Below, piece after piece: positions 1-11,610 of a stretch of DNA of 64,000 nt. A program made the position numbers and the translations under genes. The DNA comes from Sinotaia quadrata (lineage: Eukaryota > Mollusca > Gastropoda > Architaenioglossa > Viviparidae). The notes under the pieces were generated by a model that ran no database searches, was not told where the DNA came from, and saw only the letters and a list, made by a program, of their open reading frames with translations. The stretch lies in assembly GCA_028829895.1 (NCBI GenBank), contig CM054180.1, positions 112,581,135 to 112,645,134 on the forward strand, in the 5' to 3' direction. Each line of letters begins with the position of its first letter. The stretch's first letter is position 1.

Positions 1-617
1 CTTTTCTTCTTTTCCTTTTTCTACATCTACTTTACTGTGAATCTCTTTTTGCAAAATGTTGAATGTCATTTAAATATCTAACATTTTAGGCATGCCAATG
101 ACAAAATGTTGAGTGTCATTTAAAAGTCTAACATTTTACGCATGTCAATAACAAAATGTTGAGTGTCATTTAAAAGTCTAACATTTTAGGCATGTCAATA
201 ACAAAATGTTGAGTGTCATTTAAAAGTCTAACATTTTCGGCATGTCAATAACAAAATGTTGAGTGTCATTTAAAAGTCTAACATTTTAGGCATGTCAATA
301 ACAAAATGTTGAGTGTCATTTAAATAACTCCCCATAGATGCACACGCTCAGTCTCAGCAATCCTAGTCTCTAAAAATAACCAGAGTGAAGGAAACAATTA
401 AAACAACAAAATAATTAAGCAACCTGTAACTTAAAATGTTGCGGTCTAGTCGCTTAGCTATGCATCCTTCACTGTACGTTCATGCACGCTTCAAGCAAGC
501 AAGTTTGATGATATATTTTAAATTCTACACATTACATTCTTAAACCAATTAGTGCTTAGAAACTTCTGAATATCATTTTAAAAGCTGTTCTATTTTAATT
601 ATCCAATCATCAGTCAC
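1..617 (-). other. Copy A intron 2 (partial)
   Basis: Non-coding sequence downstream of exon 2, similar to the matching intron at about 30000-30578, 45840-46531 and 61000-61623. It opens with a pyrimidine-rich tract and the 50-bp minisatellite. No further exon is seen; exon 3 should lie off the left edge. Confidence 0.7.
53..325. repeat. 50-bp minisatellite, about 5.4 copies
   Basis: Direct repeats of a 50-bp unit starting AAAATGTTGAGTGTCATTTA and ending in GGCATGTCAATAAC, with very few differences. The same unit is present about 1-2 times in the paralogous introns, so this array expanded in unit A. Confidence 0.95.
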
Positions 618-758
618 CTCATACAGTTTGTTGGTAGACATTGGTTCTCCAGAAATCAACACTCGGTTTATCTTATCTCTGTCTTTCACCTCTGCAGTCT
701 GTCCATCACCTGACAGTACTATGTTACTTCCACAATTGTTGTGAAACATCCAGGTATC
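618..758 (-). CDS. Copy A exon 2: start of NHR domain
   Basis: 47 codons, phase 0 at both ends. It begins DTWMFHNNCGSN and ends TNKLYE before the donor GAG|gtgact. The FH..CG.NIVL....TAE..D and later LYE positions fit the N-terminal strand pattern of NHR domains. The open frame runs on past the donor, but the homologous continuation in copy C has a stop, which shows that part is intron. Confidence 0.85.
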
Positions 759-3700
759 CTGTAATGATGACATTAAAATTATTAAAAACAATCCTAATTA
801 TATACTTGAATGAAAATACACTTTACAAAACCTCTGTTGTGAGATAAATTAAATAAAATTAATTCTTATAATTTCATTCTACGACAAATAATACTTCAAA
901 CATATGAAGTGAATATTTTATGTTAAGTATTGTGCATGAGTTGTAGTAGTCTGGAAGATAATCTGATTTACACAGAGATGCAGCAACTAAGAAACAACAT
1001 TTATTAAATCTGAAGAAAACAAGTCAAGTTAAACTACAAATTCTAACAATGAAGCATCATTTGAAAATTGTTACTGTATTCTTGTTAGCCTTATCTATTT
1101 GTAGTAGAGATAAATCTAAAATTTAGGTGAGGTATTTTTTCTGCCACTTAATCATCCTTTATTAAGCAGGCCATAAATAATAGGGTAATGCATTTTTTCT
1201 TTGAGGAAATATTTACAAGAAATTACTATTAATTTTCTTATTATTGTATGGAAAACTTTCTCTTCAATAATAAACTGTGTAGGCATTTCAATAGTATATA
1301 CAGTTGTACTAATACATTGTATTATTTCATGTTCATTTTCTTTTTTACGTAAATATACTTGAATACTAGATCAAGTGTTTAACAGTCGAAAGTAACTAGT
1401 GTTCGTTGCACGATTCGAATGAATCAATATCTGCAGAGTGTTAGATGATGGGAGGTACCTGATAAACACTTGATCACTACGTTGTTTCCCAGGGAAACCC
1501 AATTATTTCTTATAGTTTAACGAATTTAAAATAAGCAGTCAAAGAGATATTTTACTTAGAAATCGTGGGCCGTCTTTCGCCCAAATATCTTCACTAAATG
1601 AGGACCTTTGCTTTTTTCTTAGTTTTCTGAAATAATTCCAACAAAACGTGTATTTTTCAATTTAGTATTTTGTCCTTTTATTAACAATGTTTGGAATTTC
1701 ACAATTAAATGATTATTTATTTTAGTAATTGAACCACTGATTAAACTGCTATCAATAAATACATTTATTCATCACAACTTTCTTGTACGTGAAAACTGTT
1801 CTTAGATGACTTCATTGTAGTTTATTTGGATTTATAAAACTAACAGGTTTTAACAGTTCATTTCAATTTCAAATGTAAATTTGATTCCATAGTGTCATAA
1901 ATGGTCAGTCATTATTCTTTTGGGCCTAATGAAAATAATACCAAATTAATTTTACAAGTAGAAACTGCAATGATAAAAATAAAATTATAGTAGCATAATT
2001 GTTTATAAATAATACAGCAACGTAGTGTTAACTCTTAATATTTTTATTTTACACACTTCGGATATTTTCTGTTAATAAAATAATTGAAAATTAAAATGTT
2101 GTATTAATATTTCACACTTTGAGTATTATAAAGCCTCAATTAATAATATATACACTGAGAATTAAAATATTTCTATTAATAATATATAATTTGTGAATCA
2201 GAAAGCAACTATTAATCTGTGAGAAGCCACTGTGAATATTTTATAATCTGATACATAAATAGTTTTCACAATTAATGCATATTGTTCATAAATAATATTT
2301 AGCATTAGTTAAGAATAAAAATCAAATGTTAATGTGAAATTTCTGATTACGTGTTAAATTAAGATAAATAATTATCACAAACGTGGTGAGTTTTAATAAT
2401 GTAACATGTATGATAAAAACATAAATTGATTACTATACTTTCATTAAAAGATAAATAATATTTTACTGAAAAATTATGCATCGTGGATAGCATAGATAAT
2501 CTATAAAATGTCAAATTATCCAGAATACAGTTGGAATTTTATCAAGCTTAACTTCAATAATGAATTATGACTTTATTAATTCCTTGCAGAAATATATTCA
2601 TACATTGATTTATTGGAGGTGAAATATTTTCTAATCTAATTTGTATTATTATGTATTACAATATCATGTAAAATATTGCAACAAAGGATAAATTCAAAAA
2701 CATTTAACTTGTAACAAAGCGCAAAAATAACCAAATGCATGATCAATTAATTTGTAATATATCGCAGAAATAACCAGATTTTATTAAATTAATTCATTTT
2801 TTTAAATAAACATATCGTAAATCATCTACCGATCCTTTATTCAAGTAAACAAATATGAATAAACTGTATTTGTTAAACACACTCTTTGACTCCCTGACTT
2901 TATTTGTCGGTATTTTTAACATTAATATTTAATTATTACATTAGCCCTTAATTATAGATTTAAAGAAAAAGAGAAATTAAAATTGCAATTTAAAATAGAT
3001 TAAAGGGATCACTGTTTATGCCTTCGTGCATCTGATACAGTTATGAATTTTATTTATAGTAAAAAGTTTACTTTAAAAAAAAGTAATCCATAATATATCG
3101 CATAGAATTCCTTATTCCAGTCAGAAACAACATCTTAGCAAATAAAAAAAAAACTGACTGAACTGCATAAATCGAATTAATAGATCATCTTATACATGTC
3201 CGTAGTCGGGGAAGTGTCGAGGATTAGGGTCGTATAGAGGACAGTTGTGTGTCCCGTCTCAATGCAGATTTCAGCATCTTAGTACCATCCATCGCATTAA
3301 TAATCGATCTAATCCCTTTACTACCCGGTGGTTTCATTCGGGACCCATGTAGGAATAAAATGTAAATGTGGGTGAATGTGTGGGTGAAGGGATTGTGAAG
3401 TCAAATAAATATGAGTAAATCAGTGAAAAGTATGTATTAAAGAATTAAAACATACCTTTTTAGACCCAGTAGCAAAACTGAAAATCGGTTTTATCATTTT
3501 GTTTAATTCCTTCTCCACTTGTGATATCGATGTCATGTCAATTTCAAGCGTGACTTTTAGACAAGAATTTGTGTCTTGTGGCAGACTTGTGTCAAGGTCA
3601 TTGACACGACTTTCAAGGTTTGTAACCATAGCTACTAGTGAGTTGTCATTTGTCATCTGTAACACTCGCTTAATTAGTCCTTGGTGAGATGTCACTCTTA

Positions 3701-4556
3701 CACGTTTATGAGATATTATGGACTTTTGTTTATGGACTGCAGATTTCATTTTGTCGTTTTCTTCAGTTATGAGTTTCTTCAGTCGTTGCCTGCAGGTCTC
3801 CAACGACTTCAAAAGACTGTCGCACGTTTTATCTATTTCTGCAAGAGCAGTATTACTACTTTTCTCAGACTTTAATAAACGCTCTTCTAAATCTGTTATG
3901 GCCTGGCTCAAGGAGGATTCTGCTGCACTTAGTTTGCTTTCCATTTCCAGTAACGATTGTTTATATCTTCCAGACACCTCTGACATATATGTGACTTCCA
4001 AACATGTGCGGTGTTTTGCTGTAGCGCACTGGTAACAGATGAGGACATTGTGATCCACACAGACGAGTTCTGCAGTTTTATCCGGGTGGACAGAGCACGG
4101 TGCTTGACGACTTGCTGCCAGACTTTCTGGTGTCAGTGTCGCCAAGTCTTCTACTTTATGGAAACTTGTTGATGGAAGCTTTCTGTGAACTTCAATGCAG
4201 CCTTGACACAGTTTGACATTACAGTGTAGACACAGTGATATCGCATCGACGTTGTTGTGCACGTGACACACATGTTTTTCACTGAATATCTTCAGGCTGT
4301 CGACCATTGCAGACATTGCATGATCTGTAGGCAAAGAGTCTACAAAGGCCTCACAGTTTTTAATGTTATAATATTTGGGATCCACGATAACACTACGACA
4401 TAGTGGACACAACGGCTCTGTCTTCGTCTTCATCCAACTGACCAGACAATCACGACACAGAAGGTGTGCACAAGGAAGGATTTTAGGATCAGAATACTTT
4501 TCATGACAAACAGGACAGTCCGTAATCTGCATTTCCTTGTCTGATGTCGCCATCAT
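618..4556 (-). CDS. Copy A: TRIM-like RING/B-box/coiled-coil-NHR gene, 3' end off window
   Basis: The visible coding join on the minus strand is 4556 (or 4553)..3456 and 758..618, giving 413 residues. Exons 3-5, seen in the paralogues, would lie left of position 1. Exon 1 encodes a C3HC4 RING, two B-boxes and a coiled coil; exon 2 starts the NHR domain. The exon 1 donor (AAG|gtatgt) and exon 2 acceptor (cattacag|GATACC) are both phase 0, matching copies B, C and D. RING/B-box/coiled-coil proteins are generally E3 ubiquitin ligases, and NHR domains (as in Neuralized) bind partner proteins; function here is inferred from that. A single open frame of 366 codons without a stop argues for a live gene. 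Confidence 0.88.
759..3455 (-). other. Copy A intron 1
   Basis: About 2.7 kb of very AT-rich sequence between exons 1 and 2, with no convincing ORF. It is nearly identical over its length to 46676-49348 (copy C intron 1), with small indels. Copy B lacks most of it and copy D lacks roughly its middle third. Confidence 0.75.
3456..4556 (-). CDS. Copy A exon 1: RING, two B-boxes, coiled coil
   Basis: Counting from the second Met: RING ligands C13, C16, C28, H30, C33, C36, C49, C52 (C3HC4 spacing); first B-box about 96-132 (C-x2-H-x8-C-x2-C-x4-C-x2-C-x3-H); second B-box about 153-184; coiled coil about 195-280. The start is ambiguous. This copy alone has tandem ATGs (4556 and 4553), where B and C have an ACG before the ATG; by homology 4553 is the ancestral start, with G at +4. 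A likely 3' splice site (tgtcacag) ends at 4562, so 5' UTR exon(s) probably lie upstream. The second B-box has residues YQ between its Cys ligands where B and C have HL. Confidence 0.93.
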
Positions 4557-4561
4557 GATAA

Positions 4562-6930
4562 CTGTGACAATAATTATATGTTTGTAATATCAAGCATATC
4601 AAGTATTTCTTTTAGCGAATTGCAAATAAATAGCAAATACAGATTTAACTCTCTCAAGGTCTGGGAGTCTATGTGTGTCCCGTCTGTCTATCTATCTAGT
4701 TATCTCCCTCGAACTCTCTCTCTATTTTTCGGATGACAGTTTAAGCTTTGCAGAGGTATGCGAGAGTAACCGTCGAAGGTTGCTGAATAATACCTCTCAA
4801 CAGTTCATGGAAGCAAGAGTAAAATACGTGTCTACATTATATCGCTGAAATACAGAAAGAGAAAAATGCATGTCTGTAGTGTATAGTGAGACACAGAAAG
4901 AGTAAAATACATATCTAATCTATTCAAGATAAAGAATAGACATGAGAGAGACTGTGTGCATAAAAAAGATAATAAAATTAAATAACTTAAATATAATGTC
5001 CTATCATATTACTTTTTCTTTTCAATTAGGCATGTTATTCTAAATTTGTCAGTACAAACGTATAGCATCATAAATATTATAATTAATTTTGTATTTCATA
5101 TAGCATATATTAATGTACGAAAACATCAGATTATCAGAAACCTTTCAACTTTGTACAAAGTATTACATTGGTAAGTATAGAAAGAGTTAATGGTTAACTG
5201 TAAAAAAATCTGTACTGATGCACTTCAACGGATGTTAGATACTAGGGTGACCAGATTTTATTTTGATACAATGTTAACATGTATTAAGTAGATATTTTTT
5301 AAATATACATTTCCGTAAAATTGCATGGTCTACGTACATTTTCATTTCAATTTAAATTAGGCGCTTTGTTTTATCAGACTTAGACTACCTTAATCATAAT
5401 TATGTTTCTTCTTTAATATAGTGCGAATGGATAAGATCATAATACTTAAGTATAATTTGAAATAATTGTTAATTAAATAAGTAGACTTATTATATTTATA
5501 CATTTTAGACAAGGATACCAAATCTGATTTTTCTTACTACATTTGTATTTCCCTATCTATTTAGTTTAACTGGTATATCACTATAAAAGTAGAAATTCTT
5601 TTGACTAGTACAGTTATAATAGACCTGATAAGGTACTCATTGTTGTAGCCAGCATATAATGGGAGCCTTTTCATAAAAATGGCACAGCAACTTTCTTTTA
5701 AAATATTTTTATTATATTTTAAATAAGTAGAAATACAGGTATAAATTATATCGGTTTATTCTGGAATAATACTAATATAGAATTCGCTCTAAATAACGAT
5801 TGTTTCATATATAATATTAATAAAAACCTATTCGGTACAGATAACTCTATAGCCTTTAATGAATAGTTAAAAAAGAACTATAATGTAGAGATAACTCTAA
5901 ACTCTAAAACCTTCAATTCACAGATAAATAAGAACTATAATGTAGAAATATAGGCTGGATGGATTCGGTGTTTCAAATTACGACATGTATTGCACTTACA
6001 GTGTAGAAATAATTTAAATTTTTTCCAAAATTTGTATGAATTACAAGTCTTAAGCTGATTGATTAAATGTTCTGCAACATAAGGATATCGATTTGCATGT
6101 ATACTGTTAATTGATGTTTAATGTCTGAACTGACAGGCCTGGTTATTTTTTCCCTTCTTGTTAGTTTCAATTGTGAATATAATTATATTTATTGAATTAT
6201 AGAGTCATTAAATTGGGGTATATATATATATCTCGAAAAGCAGTCGATACCAAAGTTACTGTAGACGCTACAATTCAAAGGTATTTTCAAAATGGCGAAC
6301 GTTTGGCGACAGTGCATTTGTCATTGTGTCCTCTCCATTTACAGAAATCAATTCTCCGCACACGAAACGTGATTACAAAGTGCGCATTAACACAAAGCAT
6401 ATGGAATTAAATAAAAGTATAAAATAAAAATGTATGAAGTATCAAAATAAAAATAAATATGTAAATGTGTAACGCGGTCGGCTTGCGATAACGTCTAGTT
6501 TATCACGTAAATGAATGTGTTCAAATGCTGACCTTGTTAATACGCAGAATTTGAAACCGCGATTGTCACACAAGGGAAACCATTAGAAAACGAAAATAAG
6601 TAATATACAAATGAGTTGTTCCCCTTAGTGGAAGTCTTGTAAATAGTAGGTCTACTAGTTACAACGCTATCCATAACTAGACACGAAATCTAAATTATCG
6701 TATAAAAATAACCGTTTTATTTTTACTTCCTGTTGATAAATATACATGTAACCGTAATTAATCGCCTGAACATCAGCGTGGCGCAAATGTGAAACCGAAA
6801 GTAAATAAACAAATATACTGAATAATTAGTTTTCTATGATCATTAACGAAAACTTAATGTTGGACAGATATCGCATACAATCAGTTGCTGCGTCCGATAG
6901 TGAATATAGCTGAATGATTTTGTATTAAAA
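4562..6930 (-). other. Copy A 5' flank, possibly a 5' UTR intron
   Basis: No coding sequence recognised. The block is shared with 32575-35000 and 50455-52810 at high identity, including an AT-rich core. If the conserved block at 6931-7075 is the promoter or first exon, this stretch would be a 5' UTR intron ending at the acceptor at 4562. That model is inference. Confidence 0.45.
6270..6410. repeat. Dispersed repeat around an AAAATGGCGAACG core
   Basis: A segment of about 140 bp found here, at about 34300-34440 and 52170-52310, and in a more diverged second copy at about 9150-9300. The within-unit second copy shows it is a repeat and not just part of the tandem gene unit. The short reading frames in it are not conserved, so I do not call it a gene. 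Confidence 0.55.
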
Positions 6931-7075
6931 GTAACTTACATTTTTTTTTATAGAACTCTGTTCATAAATAAAATCGCTTGTCAGGAAATCGGGAACACAA
7001 CAGCTACTTCGCAGTACACAATTATCCACGAGACATAGCACGTGATCTCTCTTATCCGGTGAGTATTCTTCGCAT
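6931..7075. promoter_or_regulatory. Conserved CACGTG-bearing block upstream of copy A
   Basis: Highly conserved between three units. It holds a CACGTG E-box at 7039-7044, a degenerate one (CACGAG) at 7027-7032, and on the minus strand CTATAAAAAAAA at 6942-6953. Splice-like signals occur on both strands: plus acceptor ttttatag at about 6953 and donor CCG|gtgagt at about 7059; minus donor gtaagt at about 6940. It may be the promoter of the minus-strand gene, its 5' non-coding exon, or an exon of a divergent plus-strand transcript. Confidence 0.35.
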
Positions 7076-9400
7076 TATGAACGCCAAAGTAACGTGATAC
7101 TATTAGTGACTGTTAGGTTTACGTATTTATTTATAGTTAGTGTGTTTGACTATGTGCGATGAGAGAAGCAATTTAATTTGTAAAGCAAATGAATAAAAAT
7201 GTTGACTATTGATACATTAAAATTTAGGCTATACAAATTCCCTATATTCCATTAACAAAATAGTATATTTGAAATAACAATTATTCTAAACATTTTCCCT
7301 ACATTGAAGCTGTTTAAAAACTGTGATCTGTAAAACATTCTAAGGGCTTCAACTTTCACTATCAACTCAGAGAATTATGAAATAAGCAATATCTACCTGA
7401 CGCTGATATCCAAACTTGCTTGTAGTAATGGCAAATAATACTTTCAAAATAATATAATTGTCTTTAAAAACATAAAATAGATTTTGATTCTATATTTGTA
7501 TTCGTCTTTATATTCCGTGTACTTAATTATGAAAGGTGAAAGGTCAGTGTATGTATTGTTACCGTAAAATCATTTTACGATTTAGGCTATGCACGTTAAT
7601 TGATTTTTTTTTCAGACATAGACACACACACACGTAAATTACAGACATAGACACACACACACGTAAATTACAGAAATAGACACACACACACGTAAATTAC
7701 AGACATAGACACACACACACGTAATTACAGACATAGACACACACACACGTAAATTACAGACATAGACACACACACACGTAAATTACAGACATAGACACAC
7801 ACACACGTAAATTACAGACATAGACACACACACACGTAAATTACAGACATAGACACACACACACGTAAATTACAGACATAGACACACACACACGTAAATT
7901 ACAGAAATAGAAGGAAGATTCAAAACCCATACAAGGCAAAAATCATATTAAACTAACGTATGTATAGCACTGCTGTCTTTTTAGGAAACTTATAATAAAT
8001 TAGAGTTAAAATTTCACATTGTATTTATACTAAAATGTTACATATACTTTCACATATCGATGTTTTTATCATTCAGTAATGTGTTAAGGATTGAATATTT
8101 ACACAAATGATCAGCACTTTTGGCGAACAATACTAAAAATTGATATGGTGCACCTATTGAATTATACAAAAGCAAGGACATTAATAAAAAAATTAAAAAA
8201 ATAAAAATAAAAAAAATAAAAACCTAAATGTACAGATCAGACACCCGTAGAGCAATGTATCTTACAGATCGTCAAAACGAGAACATAGCAAGTCAGTGAA
8301 TGACAGGGAACGAAGCCAAAAGATACAAGTGTCTGCAGAAAGAAGAAACATATGTAAAAGTTAATATTAACGTTTCCTGATATTTACTGAAGATAATTAT
8401 CTGTAAAATTACTTCGATGTGGAATTAAAAATCTGAAGACGCCAGAAGTCATTCCTAATAGTGTATTGGTCAGATGTAACACCTGTTTTTTCACCTTTGA
8501 CTTTCCACCCTGAAAATGATTTACAGGCAACAGTTTATATATGTTTTTATGTATGAAGTCAGTTGATAACAAATTATTATAAAAAGTGCTTAAAAGTGTT
8601 TACCGGTTTAAAGGATATTTGCAATACATATTCGATGTAATATAAAAACAGCGTTGTTATTAACATACTTAACAGATTTTTGTGAAATTTTAACTCTAAT
8701 TTATTATAAGTTTCCTGAAATGACAGCAGTGCTATACATGTATTTCTTTTGAAATAATAAGTGAATTATACGCGTTACAATCGGTTATAAAACAAATAAT
8801 TTAATTGTATTTTAAAAGTAATAGTGCATTTTATTTTTAGTTCATTATTATTCTTCGAGTAACGGGATGCCATTTCGTTTGAAATGATAAATTAAGTATC
8901 CCTCTTATGATTATTATCGCTTATGCCTACAAATCTGGTGGTAACAGCACACTATCATACGGAATAATATTGCATTGAAAGCAAGAAACTTAATCCAGGA
9001 GTACAACGCTCTACCGCAATGTGACAATGTATTATTTCCCTTATATCAATAATGGAAGACACGCTTAAAAAAAAACGGTCATTTCAACGTAGTCGCATGC
9101 CATAGCCCCCATCCAAAATGGTTGATATCAAACGCTTATTTACGGGAAACACACCACAATTCAACAGTATTTATTTTCAAAATGGCAGACGTTTTGTCGA
9201 CAGTGTATTTGCCTTTGTGTCCTCTCTATATAACGATCTCAGTGCTCCACACATGAAACATGATTACAAAGTACACATTAACACAAAGCTGGTTTGTACA
9301 GTTATTGGAACAAAGTGCTGAATAAAAGTGTTTATGAAAAGAATAACAACATATACACTGCTATCAATTCACATTTTGTTCCTGATGAATGTTTCTCATG
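7076..9400. other. Intergenic, shared with upstream DNA of copies B and C
   Basis: AT-rich, no gene recognised. Most of it aligns to 35146-36690 and 52956-54720. Unit B lacks an A-rich stretch that is present here (about 8125-8330) and at about 53740-53935. Near 9090 the similarity to the other units breaks off. Confidence 0.6.
7613..7910. repeat. 29-bp minisatellite, about 10 copies
   Basis: Unit CAGACATAG followed by (AC)n and GTAAATTA, repeated about ten times almost without change. Units B (about 35675-35710) and C (about 53492-53530) have a single copy at the same place. Confidence 0.95.
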
Positions 9401-11436
9401 AAAAATGTTTGACCTGAACTTAATGTTTATTAATACAATAATGGTGTTTACATCTACCAGTTTAGAAAGAATAATAAGAGAAAGTATCATTGCAAGGAAT
9501 TCCACTTTGGAATGTTTTCACAGCTTTGTTTTACTTATCGCTCATGCTTTAAAATATCTAGCATTATTTAAAATACATTTGCTTGTCATACGAATTTGTG
9601 CAGTGACTTGTTGTGCAATAGGGGACAGAAATACAAACAAACAGTTTGGAATATAATAAACATGTAGCTCAAATAAACATATTCATAAACTGGACTGTCA
9701 TCTAACAATAGTACAACTTAATGTAATGTTGAATAAATAAATATATGTATGTGTATCCACGCATTTGTGCGCGTGTGTAAGCGGGAAACAGTGAAAAAAT
9801 GCAAGTACATATTGAACATGAATTCACCTTCTGATTCAAGTTCACGAAAAACATCTTATTTCTAGAAGCAATATACACATGTACATTATTAGACATATGC
9901 TCTAAACTGTTAACACCATGGTCATCGAAGCATTCACACACGCACACAAACTGACATGTGTATACGTTTTCAATACAGGCAAATAGTACTCACAATGGGC
10001 GCAGTACTTCCTCTTTTTGATTTTACATTAGTGTGGAAAGTCTCTTGTGTCCTTGATAAGACTCCGAAATCTATGCTTGTAGCATGATTTAACGAGATAT
10101 GCTCTGACTCGAATGTTATAAATAATATTATATGGTTCTCACGTAAGATAGGGTTTTATGTGTAAGTCATAAATCACTTTTTTTCAGGACTGAGTCAGAC
10201 GGAATGTACAGCGATAGGACTACGTAACCCAGTGCAAAGCGGGTTAGGTTGGTGTTTGTGTGCATGTACTCAGCAAAGCGTTAAGGCAGGTGTACGTGTG
10301 CATTGCAGTAGACTGACATTTTCGGAAGCATTTCCTCTATTATGAACGAAACTAGCTGTTCCCGAAGGCCTTGATATTAAGACACTGGTTGACATTCAGC
10401 TAACCGTCGTGACTCACGTTTCTATCGATCTCCATAGCCTCCTTAATGATAGTATATAAAAGAGAGTAAATTTGCTCCTCCCTACTTTTCATTTACTGAT
10501 TACTTTTCTTTCTTTCCTCCTCCCAAATCTTCCTTTTGGTGACAGTTGTTAGTAATCAGTGTTGTTGAATAAATTCTTCACTTTCTGTTGTGTGAATTAT
10601 TGAATAACGCTTGTTTTGTTTGTACTGTGTATTGTTGAATAACTCATGCATTGACAGTAGAGTGTATTGTTCAATAACGCCTACATTGGCTGCCGTGTCT
10701 GTTGTTGAATAGCGCCTTCACTGACTGTAGTGTGTATTGATAAATAAAACCTGTATTGTATACGGTGCCTGTATGATGATGCATGATCTACTACAACAAC
10801 AATGCAGCTCGACTTCATTGTCAACATACTATATTAATTATCTCTTCATATAATTATGCAGATTAGTTTTGAGGGATGAAATCTGCCTATGCTTAATTTG
10901 CAAGCACTATTATTATATTTATATCAAGCCTCTGTTCATTTCTCATCATGAATTTCTTCCTAACAGCTAAACGTTCACAAATATTCTTGTCGCCGTTCAC
11001 ATGTGTTTACTTACAAATATTATTTGGATTATTTTAGTATATTAGTGCCACAATTAGTGAAGACTTCGTGCTTTCCTGATTCACAAACACTAGGAAGCAT
11101 ACAACAGTTTATTCAGATTAATTTTTTTGTCGATTATTTTTTTGAATAATACGTATGTATTTGATAGAATTGGAACACGTTTCTATAATTCAAATGGTAA
11201 GAAATGTAGTCTTTCCAATTACATTTCAATATTTTCCTTTATTCACACAAGGACAGGCGCGCGCACATACACAGACACAGACACACACGTACACACAGAC
11301 ACGCTCAGACATACAAGCACGCACTCGCTCACATACAGAAAAGCGCTAATGCAATGAAAAATACTGAAAGAGACATAAAAGAGAATATATCATACAGACT
11401 GTAAGCAGAGAGTATGATATAATGCAAAATGCAATT
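9400..11436. other. Intergenic block X between copy A and the orphan cassette
   Basis: No gene recognised. Roughly 9540-10400 is similar to 17830-18770, and 10520-11100 to 22120-22900, so the same block lies upstream of the orphan cassette but is split there by extra DNA. It includes a TATATAAAAG motif near 10450 on the plus strand and a degenerate GTTGAATAACGCC repeat. It is absent upstream of copies B and C. Confidence 0.55.
10550..10770. repeat. Degenerate GTTGAATAACGCC tandem repeat
   Basis: About six diverged units of roughly 35-50 bp with the core TGTGTATTGTTGAATAACGC. It is the poorly ordered counterpart of the cleaner array at about 22220-22620. Confidence 0.7.
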
Positions 11437-11442
11437 TTTATT
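11437..11442 (-). terminator. Polyadenylation signal AATAAA, orphan cassette
   Basis: TTTATT on the plus strand, 136-141 bases downstream of the stop codon at 11578-11580. The same hexamer at a similar distance follows the last exon of copies B, C and D. Confidence 0.55.
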
Positions 11443-11577
11443 CTGAGTGAAATGATTAAACATTATTTGGCAAAGGAATTGTAGTGATGTTTGTGTTTTT
11501 ATAAACAGTATTATCAGTATTATGAACAGCTGGTTAAGTCGTTCGTTTCTCGCCGTTAAACTAAAGTCTAATGTAGT

Positions 11578-11610
11578 TCACTGGATAGATGATACAGGAA
11601 GTGTAGATAC
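11578..11610 (-). CDS. Orphan cassette exon 5: C-terminal 10 codons and stop
   Basis: After the acceptor atttgcag it reads VSTLPVSSIQ then TGA. V at the start completes the C-terminal end of the NHR. The same ten residues (I or V at position 9) end copies B, C and D. Confidence 0.72.
   Translation of the reverse strand, partial: VSTLPVSSIQ

Noticed and set aside
53..325. Possible CRISPR array
   Set aside because: The repeats are directly abutting with no unique spacers, in eukaryotic intronic DNA; this is a minisatellite. The same applies to the 29, 35, 39, 47 and 63 bp arrays.
3499..4035. Plus-strand open frames opposite copy A exon 1 (and the same at 31512-32048, 49392-49928, 63771-63965)
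   Set aside because: They are antisense shadows of the conserved minus-strand coiled-coil coding sequence; they recur only because exon 1 recurs.
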